Below, one piece after another: positions 25,863-34,760 of a DNA stretch of 51,869 nucleotides; within the stretch, counting starts at the first letter, position 1, and every line of letters starts with the position of its first letter. The stretch is taken from NCBI GenBank assembly GCA_050288625.1, contig JBNKEE010000055.1, positions 1 to 51,869 on the forward strand. The letters run 5' to 3'. The DNA is from JAAGZL01 sp050288625 (lineage in GTDB: Bacteria > Pseudomonadota > Gammaproteobacteria > Chromatiales > Chromatiaceae). The notes below the pieces were generated by a model, which searched no databases, was not told where the DNA came from, and saw only the letters and a list, made by a program, of their open reading frames with translations. Position numbers and translations under genes: made by a program.

Positions 25863-27359
25863 ATGAGATCCGGTATCTATCAATTCCTCTTATCCCTCTT
25901 CATAGCACTCGCCTTAACGTCCTGCGACGCACCAAAACCAGACAGTGTTATACGCATGGGCCTTACCACTGCCCCCACCAATCTCGACCCCAGATTCGCC
26001 ACCGACGCCATTTCATCCAGGATCAACCGACTGCTCTACCGGCATTTGGTCAAGTTCGATGAAACCGGCATGCCGGTGCCATCCCTGGCCAGTTGGAAAC
26101 AGATAACCCCCACCCATTACCGTTTTACCCTGGGTGATAACGGTCGATCATTCCATCATGGGAAGAGGCTGGTGGCACAGGACGTAAAGGCTACCTATGA
26201 CTATATCCTTGATCCAAGCAACGGATCACCGCACCGTTCCACCGTAGAGGTCATCCAACATATCGAGACAGAGGGTGAAGAGCATATCGACTTTTACCTG
26301 AAACGTCCGGACAGCCTGTTTCCCGGATATCTGCACATCGGGGTACTCCCATCTGACCTGATAGTGCAGGGACACCCCTTTAATACCGACCCAATCGGCA
26401 GCGGCCCCTTTGTCTTTGATGGATGGCCGCAACAGGGAATACCGAGGCTTATCCGCCTACGGGATCGACAGGCGTTCGAGTTTCTCCCGGTGGCGGACCC
26501 CAGCGTGCGCATACTCAAACTGCTGCGTGGCGAGATCGATATGTTACAGAATGATCTGCCGCCGGAGCTTATGAACTATCTTGCTGGCAAAGAAGGGATA
26601 CGCATTCTGAGGAAGCCGGGCAATAACTTCTCCTATCTCGGATTTAATCTCAAAGACCGGATCACCGGACAACGGGAGATAAGGCGCGCCATCGCACTGG
26701 GAATAGATAGAGAGGAGATAATAAAATACTTCCTGCAGGGTGGTGCCAGACCTGCACAGGCACTACTCCCTCCACGTCACTGGGCCGGAGCCAAGGGTCT
26801 GCAGCCAATTCCGTTCGATCCTGAACAGGCCAGGACCATACTTAAAGGGCTCGGCTATTCCCTGCGCGATCCTCTAAGGCTCAAGTTCAAGACATCCACC
26901 GATCCGTTCCGGGTGAGGCTGGCCACCCTGATGCAGAACCAACTTTCTCAGATAGGCATCCAGGTACAAGTGCAGAGCAACGATTGGGGCACATTCTATG
27001 GAGATGTAAAACAGGGAAGATTTCAGCTGTACAGTCTCTCCTGGGTGGGGATAAAGACACCGGATATCTTCCGCTATGTGTTTCACAGTGACTCTATTCC
27101 ACCTGATGGGGCCAACAGGGGGCATTATAGCAGTAAGACCGTAGATGCTCTCATAGATCAGGCGGAAACGACGGCAGATTTCACGCAAAAGACCAGACTC
27201 TATCATAGGGTCCAGGAACAGTTGTTGAGAGACCTGCCATATGTACCGCTATGGTACGAGGATCACGTGTTCATATGTCGGGACTCCATTATCGGTTATA
27301 GACTGGCCAGTGACGGCAACTATGATGGTCTGGAACAGGTACAGATGAGAAAGAGATGA
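25863..27359 (+). CDS. Peptide ABC transporter substrate-binding lipoprotein (DppA/OppA family)
   Basis: Family-5 solute-binding protein of about 498 aa. The N-terminus (MRSGIYQFLLSLFIALALTSC) ends in a lipobox LTSC, so it is probably membrane-anchored in the periplasm. Family signatures include VIRMGLTTAPTNLDPR, a GSGPFVFDGW segment and NFSYLGFNL. The frame extends upstream to 25755 into the CYTH gene; ATG 25863 gives the signal peptide and is the evident start. Its stop overlaps the next ATG (ATGA), so translation is coupled to the L,D-transpeptidase. With the two permeases downstream it forms a peptide importer lacking ATPases. Confidence 0.9.
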   Translation: MRSGIYQFLLSLFIALALTSCDAPKPDSVIRMGLTTAPTNLDPRFATDAISSRINRLLYRHLVKFDETGMPVPSLASWKQITPTHYRFTLGDNGRSFHHGKRLVAQDVKATYDYILDPSNGSPHRSTVEVIQHIETEGEEHIDFYLKRPDSLFPGYLHIGVLPSDLIVQGHPFNTDPIGSGPFVFDGWPQQGIPRLIRLRDRQAFEFLPVADPSVRILKLLRGEIDMLQNDLPPELMNYLAGKEGIRILRKPGNNFSYLGFNLKDRITGQREIRRAIALGIDREEIIKYFLQGGARPAQALLPPRHWAGAKGLQPIPFDPEQARTILKGLGYSLRDPLRLKFKTSTDPFRVRLATLMQNQLSQIGIQVQVQSNDWGTFYGDVKQGRFQLYSLSWVGIKTPDIFRYVFHSDSIPPDGANRGHYSSKTVDALIDQAETTADFTQKTRLYHRVQEQLLRDLPYVPLWYEDHVFICRDSIIGYRLASDGNYDGLEQVQMRKR

Positions 27360-27841
27360 AAATGGAACGAATCATCAGGATAGAACTGGATAAGCAGATG
27401 TTGTCTCTGTACCTGGGGCATGAACTGCTGGAGTCCTATCCTGTATCCACATCCAGGGAGGGTCCCGGCGAGGAGATGGGTAGCGGTTGTACCCCGAGGG
27501 GTCTGCATCGCGTCAGGATCAAGATAGGCGAAGGGCAGCCTGAAAACAGTGTGTTTGTGGGGCGGCGTCCGACCGGGGAGATATATACCCCGGAGCTTGG
27601 AGAAGACAACCCGGATCGTGACTGGATACTTACCCGCATACTCTGGCTGACCGGTCTGGAGCCGGGCAAGAACCGTGGCGGCAACAAAGACACCCTGCGC
27701 CGCTTCATCTACATACATGGTTGCCCCGATAAGGAACCGATGGGCATACCCGCCTCCCATGGTTGTGTCAGGATGAGAAATAGTGACCTGCTGGAGCTGT
27801 TCGAGCTAGTGGATACAGATACCTTGGTAGAGGTGGTCTGA
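27356..27841 (+). CDS. L,D-transpeptidase (YkuD) family protein without export signal
   Basis: A 161-aa single YkuD-domain protein. The catalytic site is IYIHGCPDKEPMG (H121) and PASHGCVRMRN (H135, C137), complete for a cysteine L,D-transpeptidase or carboxypeptidase. The N-terminus (MKMERIIRIELDKQMLSLYL) is charged and is the first strand of the domain, so there is no signal peptide or membrane anchor. It overlaps the upstream lipoprotein gene by 4 nt and the downstream permease by 1 nt (TGATG). Being embedded in a peptide-import operon suggests work on imported muropeptides, which is inference. Confidence 0.9.
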   Translation: MKMERIIRIELDKQMLSLYLGHELLESYPVSTSREGPGEEMGSGCTPRGLHRVRIKIGEGQPENSVFVGRRPTGEIYTPELGEDNPDRDWILTRILWLTGLEPGKNRGGNKDTLRRFIYIHGCPDKEPMGIPASHGCVRMRNSDLLELFELVDTDTLVEVV

Positions 27842-28767
27842 TGAGCTTTGTTATATCCAGGCTATCGAGCGCTCTGCTGGTGATCATAGGTGTGGTGTGC
27901 ATGGTGTTCATGCTGATCCATCTGGTTCCGGGTGACCCGGTTGAGGTGATGTTGGGGGAGTCGGCGCAACCGGCAGACAGGATTGCTCTTAGAGCTACCC
28001 TGGGACTGGATCTGCCGTTGCATGAGCAACTGTTCAACTACTTTAATGGCCTGGCGCATCTGGATCTGGGAAGTTCACTGCATACCCAGAGGCCAATCGT
28101 CGCGATACTGGCGGAGAGATTGCCAGCGACCATGGAACTTGCCGCTTATGCCCTGGTTTTTGCAACTGTTCTGGCTGTTCCACTGGGTATCCTGGCCGCG
28201 TTGAAAAAGGACAGCATGGCGGATATTGGCGCCATGGGTCTTTCCATGCTTGGCATATCCATCCCCAATTTTTGGATGGGGCCTATCCTTATCCTGGTTT
28301 TTTCGTTGTGGCTTGGACTTACCCCGATCAGTGGCCGCAGCGGAGCGGCAAGTGTGATATTGCCGACCATAACCCTGGGTACTGCCCTGGCCGCTATACT
28401 GGCGCGCATGGTACGTAGTAGCCTGTTGGAGGTTCTGAATGAGGATTTTGTCCGCACGGCCAGGGCCAAGGGGATGCCGGAGGGGATCGTGATCTGGCGC
28501 CATGCCATGCGCAACGCCTGGCTTCCAGTTATCACCCTGCTGGGACTGCAACTGGGTGCACTCCTGGGCGGAGCGGTTATCACCGAAACAGTCTTCTCCT
28601 GGCCGGGAATTGGCTCACTCCTGGTGGAATCTATCCAGAAACGCGACTACCCGGTGGTGCAGGGGTGTGTGCTGTTGATCAGTCTGGCTTATGTGGTGGT
28701 CAATACCCTTACCGACCTGATCTATGTCTCCATAGATCCGCGTATCCGCCTGGGTGATAGCCGATGA
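27841..28767 (+). CDS. Peptide ABC transporter permease (DppB-like)
   Basis: A 308-aa inner-membrane permease with about six helices. The N-terminus follows the DppB/OppB form (FVISRLSSALLVIIGVV, then LIHLVPGDPVEVMLG). The EAA loop contacting the ATPase is visible as VRTARAKGMPEGIVIWRHAMRNA, and the C-terminus has VSIDPRIRLGD. It starts inside the transpeptidase stop (TGATG) and overlaps the DppC-like gene by 4 nt (ATGA), so the set is tightly coupled. Confidence 0.93.
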   Translation: MSFVISRLSSALLVIIGVVCMVFMLIHLVPGDPVEVMLGESAQPADRIALRATLGLDLPLHEQLFNYFNGLAHLDLGSSLHTQRPIVAILAERLPATMELAAYALVFATVLAVPLGILAALKKDSMADIGAMGLSMLGISIPNFWMGPILILVFSLWLGLTPISGRSGAASVILPTITLGTALAAILARMVRSSLLEVLNEDFVRTARAKGMPEGIVIWRHAMRNAWLPVITLLGLQLGALLGGAVITETVFSWPGIGSLLVESIQKRDYPVVQGCVLLISLAYVVVNTLTDLIYVSIDPRIRLGDSR

Positions 28768-29558
28768 GATACAGGATATTTGGATCAATACTGCTGTTTT
28801 GGATGCTGCTATCTATCATTGGGCCACTGCTACCGTTGAGTCCAAACCATATCGACCTGCAACATATCCTTTCTGCGCCATCAACAGAAAGTTTGTTAGG
28901 AGACGATGAGCTGGGCAGGCCAGTGTTAGATCGTCTGATAGTGGGGGCTCGGACCTCTTTTTTGGTGGCGCTCTGGGTTGTACTCATCTCCTCATGTTTT
29001 GGCACAATGATAGGTGCATTTGCAGCATATACAGGTGGTTTAGCAGATCTGTTACTGGTGCGGGTGATCGACATATTCCTTGCTTTTCCTGGTATTCTGC
29101 TAGCGATTGCCCTGGCTGGAGTTATGGGTCCAGGCATAGATAACGTAATCATCGCACTTTCGATAGTTGGTTGGGTGGGGTATGCCAGACTAGCCAGAGC
29201 TCAGGTGCTATCACTGAAACACAGAGATCACATATTAGCAGCAATTGCACTTGGGCAGAGCACTGTTCCAATAATCAGAAGACATCTGTTGCCATTGATC
29301 TCTGCACCATTGATCATTGAGGCCACCTTCGGAGTCGCCGGGATAGTGATAGCCGAGGCAGGACTGTCATTCCTGGGGCTTGGGGTACAACCTCCGACAG
29401 CTTCTTGGGGTAGCATGATTAGAGACGGGGCAAGATACATGCTTGTGGCGCCACACCTGGTGTTGGCGCCAGGCGTGTGTATCATGCTGGTGGTGCTGTC
29501 GATAAACCTGCTAGGAGACGGGATGCGGGACCGACTAGATGTAACAAGTATGGAATAG
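28764..29558 (+). CDS. Peptide ABC transporter permease (DppC-like)
   Basis: A 264-aa second permease. It has the DppC hallmarks: LLGDDELGRPVLDRLIVGAR near the N-terminus, DIFLAFPGILLAIALA, the EAA-type loop (ALGQSTVPIIRRHLLP) and FLGLGVQPPTASWGSMI. No DppD/DppF ATPase follows; the next gene is on the opposite strand. ATPase subunits must be encoded elsewhere or shared. The gene is visibly less GC-rich than dppB. Confidence 0.93.
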   Translation: MRYRIFGSILLFWMLLSIIGPLLPLSPNHIDLQHILSAPSTESLLGDDELGRPVLDRLIVGARTSFLVALWVVLISSCFGTMIGAFAAYTGGLADLLLVRVIDIFLAFPGILLAIALAGVMGPGIDNVIIALSIVGWVGYARLARAQVLSLKHRDHILAAIALGQSTVPIIRRHLLPLISAPLIIEATFGVAGIVIAEAGLSFLGLGVQPPTASWGSMIRDGARYMLVAPHLVLAPGVCIMLVVLSINLLGDGMRDRLDVTSME

Positions 29559-29563
29559 ATTGT

Positions 29564-29959
29564 TCACTGTACAAAGAAGCTGGTAAAGAAAAGGTCCTTT
29601 ATACTGTTTTTCCCGGTCTGTTTTTTAATTACCTTACCTACAGCGGCAAGTGCTGTCTGTCTGAATCTCTCTTTGCCTTTAGGGTCCTGTAGATCTGAAC
29701 CCTTCTGATCGCCTAGCAGTAAGAGTAATTCATGGCGCAATGCAGGCGCATGCAGCTGAACATCCTGAAGGCTACCCTGATTAGTAACCATCAACTGGAT
29801 ATCGCATCTGGCATATCTGGCCTTACCATTTACATTTGCGATTAAAGAGGGCGAGAGAGAATAGTAAACAGCCTGCTTCTTTTCATCATCTTCCGCGACG
29901 GCAAAGCCAGAATATAGAACAGAATAAGTCAGCATCAGAAGGGAGATTAATCGCAACAT
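29564..29959 (-). CDS. FliL-like secreted protein
   Basis: A 131-aa protein whose C-terminal ~95 residues match the FliL pattern: YYSLSPSLIANV, KARYARCDIQLMV, APALRHELLLLLGDQ, DLQDPKGKERFRQTAL and FTSFFVQ at the end. True FliL has an uncleaved membrane anchor; here the N-terminus (LISLLMLTYSVLYSGFAVA) looks like a cleavable signal peptide, giving a soluble periplasmic protein. There are no flagellar genes nearby. ATG 29959 is preceded by AAGGAAA. Confidence 0.8.
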   Translation of the reverse strand: MLRLISLLMLTYSVLYSGFAVAEDDEKKQAVYYSLSPSLIANVNGKARYARCDIQLMVTNQGSLQDVQLHAPALRHELLLLLGDQKGSDLQDPKGKERFRQTALAAVGKVIKKQTGKNSIKDLFFTSFFVQ

Positions 29960-29976
29960 TTTCCTTAAAATCCTGT

Positions 29977-29992
29977 TATAACAATCGTTATA
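29977..29992. promoter_or_regulatory. Inverted repeat between fliL-like gene and nagZ
   Basis: TATAAC (29977-29982), loop AATC, GTTATA (29987-29992): a perfect 6-bp palindrome with a 4-bp centre, between two divergent genes and 17 bp upstream of the fliL-like ATG. It could be an operator; no regulator gene is adjacent. Confidence 0.35.
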
Positions 29993-30038
29993 GACCTTAT
30001 CGGCACAAGAATTAAAAACTTAATCGGAAATTTATAGT

Positions 30039-31085
30039 ATGAGCCACGGACCATTGATGTTTAATCTGACTGGTTTGGAGATAACCCTGGAAGAGCGCGA
30101 GATGCTGGAGCATCCAGCTGCGGGTGGCATAATCCTGTTTAGTAAGAATTTTGAATCACCTGAGCAAATACAAACACTTATCACTCAAATTCACGAAATC
30201 AGAAAACCGGAACTGCTGATTGCGGTAGACCAGGAAGGAGGTAGGGTACAGCGTTTCAAACATGGATTTGTCAAGTTACCTCCGGCGTCCTGGTTTGGTG
30301 AACTGCATGAAAGCAACAGCAAGGAGGCTAGGGCTGCCGCCCAGTTGGTGGGGTGGTTAATGGCGGCTGAGCTAAGGGCTGTGGGTGTAGATTTTAGCTT
30401 TGCCCCGGTTCTGGACTTAGGGTACGGCGCCAGCACTGTTATCGGTGATCGCGCTTTCCATAAAAAGCCCACGGTGGTATCAGAATTGGCATATTCCTGG
30501 ATGCGCGGGGTGCATGAAGCGGGGATGGCTGCAGTTGGCAAACATTTTCCTGGACATGGTGGCGTTGCAGAGGATTCCCATCTAACTCTCCCCATCGATC
30601 GGCGACCACAAGAGGATATCTGGACAGCAGATCTGGTACCATTTCAACGCATGATCTCCAATGGTCTGGAGGCGATCATGCCTGCCCATGTGATCTTTGA
30701 AAATCTATCGCCCGATCTTGCAGGATTTTCCAGTTTTTGGCTGAAAGACGTTTTGAGGACTAGGTTAAGATTCCAGGGTGTTATTTTCAGCGATGACCTG
30801 ACCATGGCAGCGGCGGATGCCGCCGGTGATTATAAGGAGCGCGCCCGGGCAGCGCTGGATGCTGGATGTGACATGATCTTAGTGTGTAACAATCAAGATG
30901 GGGCGGCGCAGGTGTTGGAGGAATTGGTGGACTATAGAGACCCCGCATCTCAGGTGCGGATGGTAAGAATGCATGGGCGTGGGCATGTAAATAGAGATGA
31001 GATGCATTTGGATCCACGCTGGAAAGCGGCGGTTGATGCCATAGCACGATACGATGAGTCACCGTCCCTGAATCTTGATATTTAA
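30039..31085 (+). CDS. nagZ: Beta-N-acetylhexosaminidase
   Basis: Cytoplasmic family-3 glycoside hydrolase that removes GlcNAc from anhydromuropeptides in peptidoglycan recycling. Motifs are GGIILFSKNF, LLIAVDQEGGRVQRF, the catalytic His/Asp loop KHFPGHGGVAEDSH and the nucleophile segment GVIFSDDLTMAA. The length of 348 aa is normal. hpt follows 11 nt downstream, a pairing I know from other Gammaproteobacteria. With the L,D-transpeptidase and peptide permeases upstream, this part of the window holds several cell-wall-recycling functions. Confidence 0.96.
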   Translation: MSHGPLMFNLTGLEITLEEREMLEHPAAGGIILFSKNFESPEQIQTLITQIHEIRKPELLIAVDQEGGRVQRFKHGFVKLPPASWFGELHESNSKEARAAAQLVGWLMAAELRAVGVDFSFAPVLDLGYGASTVIGDRAFHKKPTVVSELAYSWMRGVHEAGMAAVGKHFPGHGGVAEDSHLTLPIDRRPQEDIWTADLVPFQRMISNGLEAIMPAHVIFENLSPDLAGFSSFWLKDVLRTRLRFQGVIFSDDLTMAAADAAGDYKERARAALDAGCDMILVCNNQDGAAQVLEELVDYRDPASQVRMVRMHGRGHVNRDEMHLDPRWKAAVDAIARYDESPSLNLDI

Positions 31086-31096
31086 ATAGGTAACAG

Positions 31097-31660
31097 ATGA
31101 CTATAGACGCAAAAACGGCGCAGACGGTATATGATCAGGCGGATATGCTTTATTCGGAGCAGGATGTGGAAGCTGCCTTAGACAGTATGGCGGGTGACAT
31201 TTCCCAACAAATGGAAAATAGTGATCCGATAGTTTTGTGCATAATGAACGGTGGTCTGATAGCAACCGGTAAGTTGCTTCCAAAACTCAATTTTCCACTT
31301 CGGGTAGATTATCTACACGCAACCAGATACCACGGTCAGACATCAGCTGGAGAACTCAATTGGCTGAAAAGAAATCATCAGGAGCTTAAAGGACAAAATA
31401 TCCTTATTGTTGATGACATCCTGGATGAGGGTATAACACTCAAGGCTATAGTGGATTTCTGCCATGAAATGGAGGTGTCCAGTGTCCTTACTGCAGTTGT
31501 GGTGGAAAAAATCCATGACAGGAGCAATGGTTTTAAGTCAGATTTTGTGGGTCTACAGGTGGAAGACAGATACGTATTCGGCTATGGAATGGACTACAAA
31601 GGATATTTAAGGAATGCCCCTGGGATCTTCGCGGTGAGCGAAGAACACCAGGGGGATTAG
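31097..31660 (+). CDS. hpt: Hypoxanthine-guanine phosphoribosyltransferase
   Basis: Purine-salvage enzyme of 187 aa that makes IMP/GMP from the free base and PRPP. The PRPP-binding motif ILIVDDILDEGITL is intact, with the flexible loop around RYHGQTSAGELNW and the purine-binding region near VGLQVEDRYVFGYGMDY. It is the second gene of the nagZ-hpt pair. Its stop lies 1 nt from the convergent small membrane-protein gene. Confidence 0.94.
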   Translation: MTIDAKTAQTVYDQADMLYSEQDVEAALDSMAGDISQQMENSDPIVLCIMNGGLIATGKLLPKLNFPLRVDYLHATRYHGQTSAGELNWLKRNHQELKGQNILIVDDILDEGITLKAIVDFCHEMEVSSVLTAVVVEKIHDRSNGFKSDFVGLQVEDRYVFGYGMDYKGYLRNAPGIFAVSEEHQGD

Positions 31661-31661
31661 T

Positions 31662-31826
31662 TTATTCTGCTTCCTCTAACAACGCCTTTTTCTCTTGGTT
31701 CTTGGAATACAGGTAAACAACCAGGTTCTTGGCCAAGAACATGACGGTTATAAAACATAATCCAATCAAAAACCCTAACCAGGGTTTTGTCTGCAATATC
31801 GTGATAAACCAGAGTGAATTTCCCAT
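31662..31826 (-). CDS. 54-residue single-pass membrane protein
   Basis: A small open frame read by hand: it begins MGNSLWFITI, continues with a hydrophobic helix (PWLGFLIGLCFITVMFLA, about residues 15-32) and ends in a charged tail (YSKNQEKKALLEEAE). ATG 31826 is preceded by AGAAGGAT about 8 nt upstream, a strong ribosome-binding site, which makes it a likely gene. It is convergent with hpt and lies upstream of nothing on its strand. I do not recognise the family. Confidence 0.65.
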   Translation of the reverse strand: MGNSLWFITILQTKPWLGFLIGLCFITVMFLAKNLVVYLYSKNQEKKALLEEAE

Positions 31827-31916
31827 AGCGCTATCCTTCTAAATAGTATCTAGCGAGCGGGTTTTATATGCTGTTTTAGAAGATGTCTGCAATGACATTC
31901 TTCAATTAGGAAATCA

Positions 31917-33968
31917 TCAAACCCGATCAAATCTCTTGAAGATGGTACTGAAATGCCCCCGACCCTGGGTCATGCTGCGCAGATCGGTGGTGTATCCCAG
32001 CAGTTTATCCAGGGCCACTTCACAGCTGATGGTAGCTGTGTCCCTCCATTTGCTGGTGTCCTGAATAACTCCTAGGCGCGCTTGCAGATCGCCCAGTACC
32101 TGCCCAAGATTTTCTTCCGGCACTACCACCTCTGCTGCCATGATTGGGTGTAACAGACATGGCTCCGCCTGTTTTATCGCCTTAATACAGGCCTTGGCGG
32201 TTGCTGCATGCAAGGCGTCAGGGGTAGATGATTTTCCAAATGTTTCAACTGTAGTTACTTTGAGTTCAAGGTCCTCCAGTGGAGCGGATTCGATGGGACC
32301 GTTGGCCAAGGCCAATTGCAGCGCATCGTTGATAGCATCTAACTGCGGTTGGGAGAGTTTATGTCCCTCTGGCTTTACTTCCGGCTCGAGTATGACCTTC
32401 CTTCCAGTGCCGCGCTCCAATGGTGTGACACTCAGTTCTACTAGTGCCTTGATTTCGTGCTCATGCAGTTTTGGGTCATAGGGTGGCTGGAACAGGCACT
32501 CTGCCGTTGCCGGTTTTGTAATGGCCTCACGTAATGCCACTGCCGGTTTGCCGGAACGGATATTCAGGTTAAATTCCCGTTTCAATCTCTCCAGGACGAT
32601 CTGCAAGTGTAGTTCACCCATGCCCCTGAGCAGACGTTGACCGGTATCCTTATCCTCTTCCAAGAGTAGGGTGGGGTCCTCCTGCTGTACCTTATCCAGG
32701 ACATCGAGGAATTTCTCTTCATCTTCGCTGGATTGTGGCTCCACAGCGAGGCTTAGCACCGGCTCCCTGGTATCTATGCGTTCCAGCATAAGGATGTGTT
32801 CCGGGTCGCAGATGGTATCTCCCGTTGTTACATTCTTCAGGCCGGCCAAAAGCACTATCTGACCGGCGCTGGCGGTATCCAGTTTGCTCTTTTTTCCAGC
32901 ATCGATCTCGAAGATGCGGGCTACTGTCTCCAGTATCTGGGTACCGTCAGGCTGTATGGCTGCAATCTTGGCGCCCGGTTTGAGTGTGCCGCGATAGATC
33001 CTGGCATAGACATGGCGGCGTCCTTCCCACAGTTGTACCTTGAAGCAGAGGGCAACAAGAGGTCCGTCCTGTCCCAAGGATATATTCTCTTCTACGCCAT
33101 CTGTCGATCTGGCCTTGGTAAGCGGACGATCCAGTGGTGACGGCAGAAGCCGGATGGTTCCATCAAGTATTGGTTGCACTCCCTGGTTGCGCAGGGCGGA
33201 GCCACCAAAGCAGGGGTGGATCCTGCCCGCCAATGTCCCGATGCGCAGAGCGGACCAGATTGCATCCGGTTCCGGTTCTTCCGCTGCGAGTACCTGATCT
33301 GCAACATCCTCATCAAATTCTGCCGCCGCAAGCAGCAGGGACTCGCGATAGTTTGACAGATCATTCCATACGGCCTCATTGCAGGGTTCTAGCCTGACCA
33401 TTTCACCGTGTTCCCCGTCAAAATGGATCATAGTCTTATCAATCAGATGTACTACCGTCTGCTGTTCCGGGAGTGGCACGGTTATTGGCACAGGCTCCCC
33501 GCGCAGTCTCTTGCGAATGCTCTCCATCGCGTGGTCGAAGTCCGCACCGGGACGATCCATCTTGTTGATGAAGAATAGGGCAGGTAGATCGAACTTGTTA
33601 CGTTGTCTCCATACCGTTTCCGTCTGGGGTTCCACTCCACGCACACCATCCAGCACCAGGATGCAGCCATCCAGGATACGCATGGCGCGCTCCACCTCTA
33701 TGGTGAAGTCCACATGCCCCGGGGTATCGATGATCTGGATCAGATGATCCTGCCAATTGGCCCGGGTAACGGCTGAGTTGATGGTTATTCCGTGGACCTG
33801 TTCTTCCTCGATATAGTCCATGTGGGCCGCACCGTCGTGAACCTCGCCAATCTTGTAGGATGCTCCGGTGTAGAACAGGATGCGTTCGGTAAGCGTGGTC
33901 TTGCCAGCATCCACGTGGGCCGCGATGCCAATATTCCTGGTGTGGGGGAGATCAGGCGATTTGCTCAT
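31917..33968 (-). CDS. Elongation factor G-like protein (EF-G paralogue)
   Basis: A 683-aa five-domain translational GTPase. G1 is AHVDAGKTT (~18-25), the switch I is EEEQVHGITIN (~54-64), G3 is DTPGHVDFT (81-89) and G4 is NKMD (135-138). Domains II-V follow, ending in QGRGHFSTIFKRFDRV. Switch I has His where EF-G normally has Arg (EQERGITI). It is not in a str operon, so it is likely a second EF-G (EF-G2 type) with a specialised role in translocation, recycling or stress; the main fusA is expected elsewhere. It starts 4 nt after the maf gene, so they form an operon. GC-rich. Confidence 0.88.
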   Translation of the reverse strand: MSKSPDLPHTRNIGIAAHVDAGKTTLTERILFYTGASYKIGEVHDGAAHMDYIEEEQVHGITINSAVTRANWQDHLIQIIDTPGHVDFTIEVERAMRILDGCILVLDGVRGVEPQTETVWRQRNKFDLPALFFINKMDRPGADFDHAMESIRKRLRGEPVPITVPLPEQQTVVHLIDKTMIHFDGEHGEMVRLEPCNEAVWNDLSNYRESLLLAAAEFDEDVADQVLAAEEPEPDAIWSALRIGTLAGRIHPCFGGSALRNQGVQPILDGTIRLLPSPLDRPLTKARSTDGVEENISLGQDGPLVALCFKVQLWEGRRHVYARIYRGTLKPGAKIAAIQPDGTQILETVARIFEIDAGKKSKLDTASAGQIVLLAGLKNVTTGDTICDPEHILMLERIDTREPVLSLAVEPQSSEDEEKFLDVLDKVQQEDPTLLLEEDKDTGQRLLRGMGELHLQIVLERLKREFNLNIRSGKPAVALREAITKPATAECLFQPPYDPKLHEHEIKALVELSVTPLERGTGRKVILEPEVKPEGHKLSQPQLDAINDALQLALANGPIESAPLEDLELKVTTVETFGKSSTPDALHAATAKACIKAIKQAEPCLLHPIMAAEVVVPEENLGQVLGDLQARLGVIQDTSKWRDTATISCEVALDKLLGYTTDLRSMTQGRGHFSTIFKRFDRV

Positions 33969-33972
33969 CTGT

Positions 33973-34548
33973 CTAGGGGACCGCTATGCCTTCCTGCTGC
34001 AACATGGTGATGAGCCTGATCAAGGGAAGACCGATCAGTGCATTGGGGTCATCACCCTCCAGTCTTTCGAACAGGGAGATGCCAAGACCCTCGGATTTGA
34101 AACTGCCGGCACAGTTGTATGGTTCCTCGGCATCTAAATAGCGTTCGATCTGTTCTCTGGACAGATCCCTGAAATAGACATGAAATGGCTCACAGACTAC
34201 TTGTAGATTTCTGTTTGAGCTATTGAACAGGCACAGGCCGGTATAGAAGGTTACTTTTTTGCCTGAGGCCATAGTAAGTTGGGCAGTAGCCTTGTCTCTG
34301 GTTCCAGGCTTTCCCAGGATATCTGAGCCGAGACATGCGATCTGATCGGAACCAATAACCAGGGCATCGGCATGTCTTACAGCGACAGCCTTGGCCTTCT
34401 CCACGGCCAGACGCTGTACGAACTCTTCCGGTTGTTCACCAGGCTGCATGGACTCATCTATATCAGGCGTATCCACATCGAAGCTAAGCCCTAGTTTGTG
34501 CAGAAGCTCTCTACGAAAAGGGGATGTAGAACCAAGGATTAATTTCAT
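33973..34548 (-). CDS. yceF: Maf family nucleotide pyrophosphatase (YceF type)
   Basis: A 191-aa house-cleaning pyrophosphatase; the YceF subgroup acts on m7GTP. Motifs are LGSTSPFRRELL at the N-terminus, DIDES, AVEKAKAVA, VIGSDQIACLG and a C-terminal SFKSEGLG. In many Gammaproteobacteria yceF lies divergently next to yceD-rpmF; here oadGAB lies between them. The EF-G-like gene follows 4 nt after its stop. Confidence 0.9.
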   Translation of the reverse strand: MKLILGSTSPFRRELLHKLGLSFDVDTPDIDESMQPGEQPEEFVQRLAVEKAKAVAVRHADALVIGSDQIACLGSDILGKPGTRDKATAQLTMASGKKVTFYTGLCLFNSSNRNLQVVCEPFHVYFRDLSREQIERYLDAEEPYNCAGSFKSEGLGISLFERLEGDDPNALIGLPLIRLITMLQQEGIAVP

Positions 34549-34729
34549 ATCATTATGCTTATTCGTTTGGCGATAAATAAAACCATTCTATCATCGATAG
34601 TTCTAGTAGAAATATCTGAGTTTATGTCGATCATTCATAATGTTAAATTAAACTATACATATTATTAATGGATCTTCTAATCATACTTAAAACAGCAGGT
34701 TACCCATTTATTAGCACAAGATTATTTTA

Positions 34730-34760
34730 CATGCCTAGTGGATTCTAATAGAAAGGCATG
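34730..34760. other. Stem-loop in the oadG upstream region
   Basis: CATGCCT (34730-34736) pairs with AGGCATG (34754-34760); inside, TTCT (34743-34746) pairs with AGAA (34750-34753), leaving a 6-nt bulge and a 3-nt loop. It lies 87 nt before the oadG ATG in the 298-bp gap between yceF and oadG. It could be an operator or leader structure. The rest of that gap is AT-rich without recognised motifs. Confidence 0.4.
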
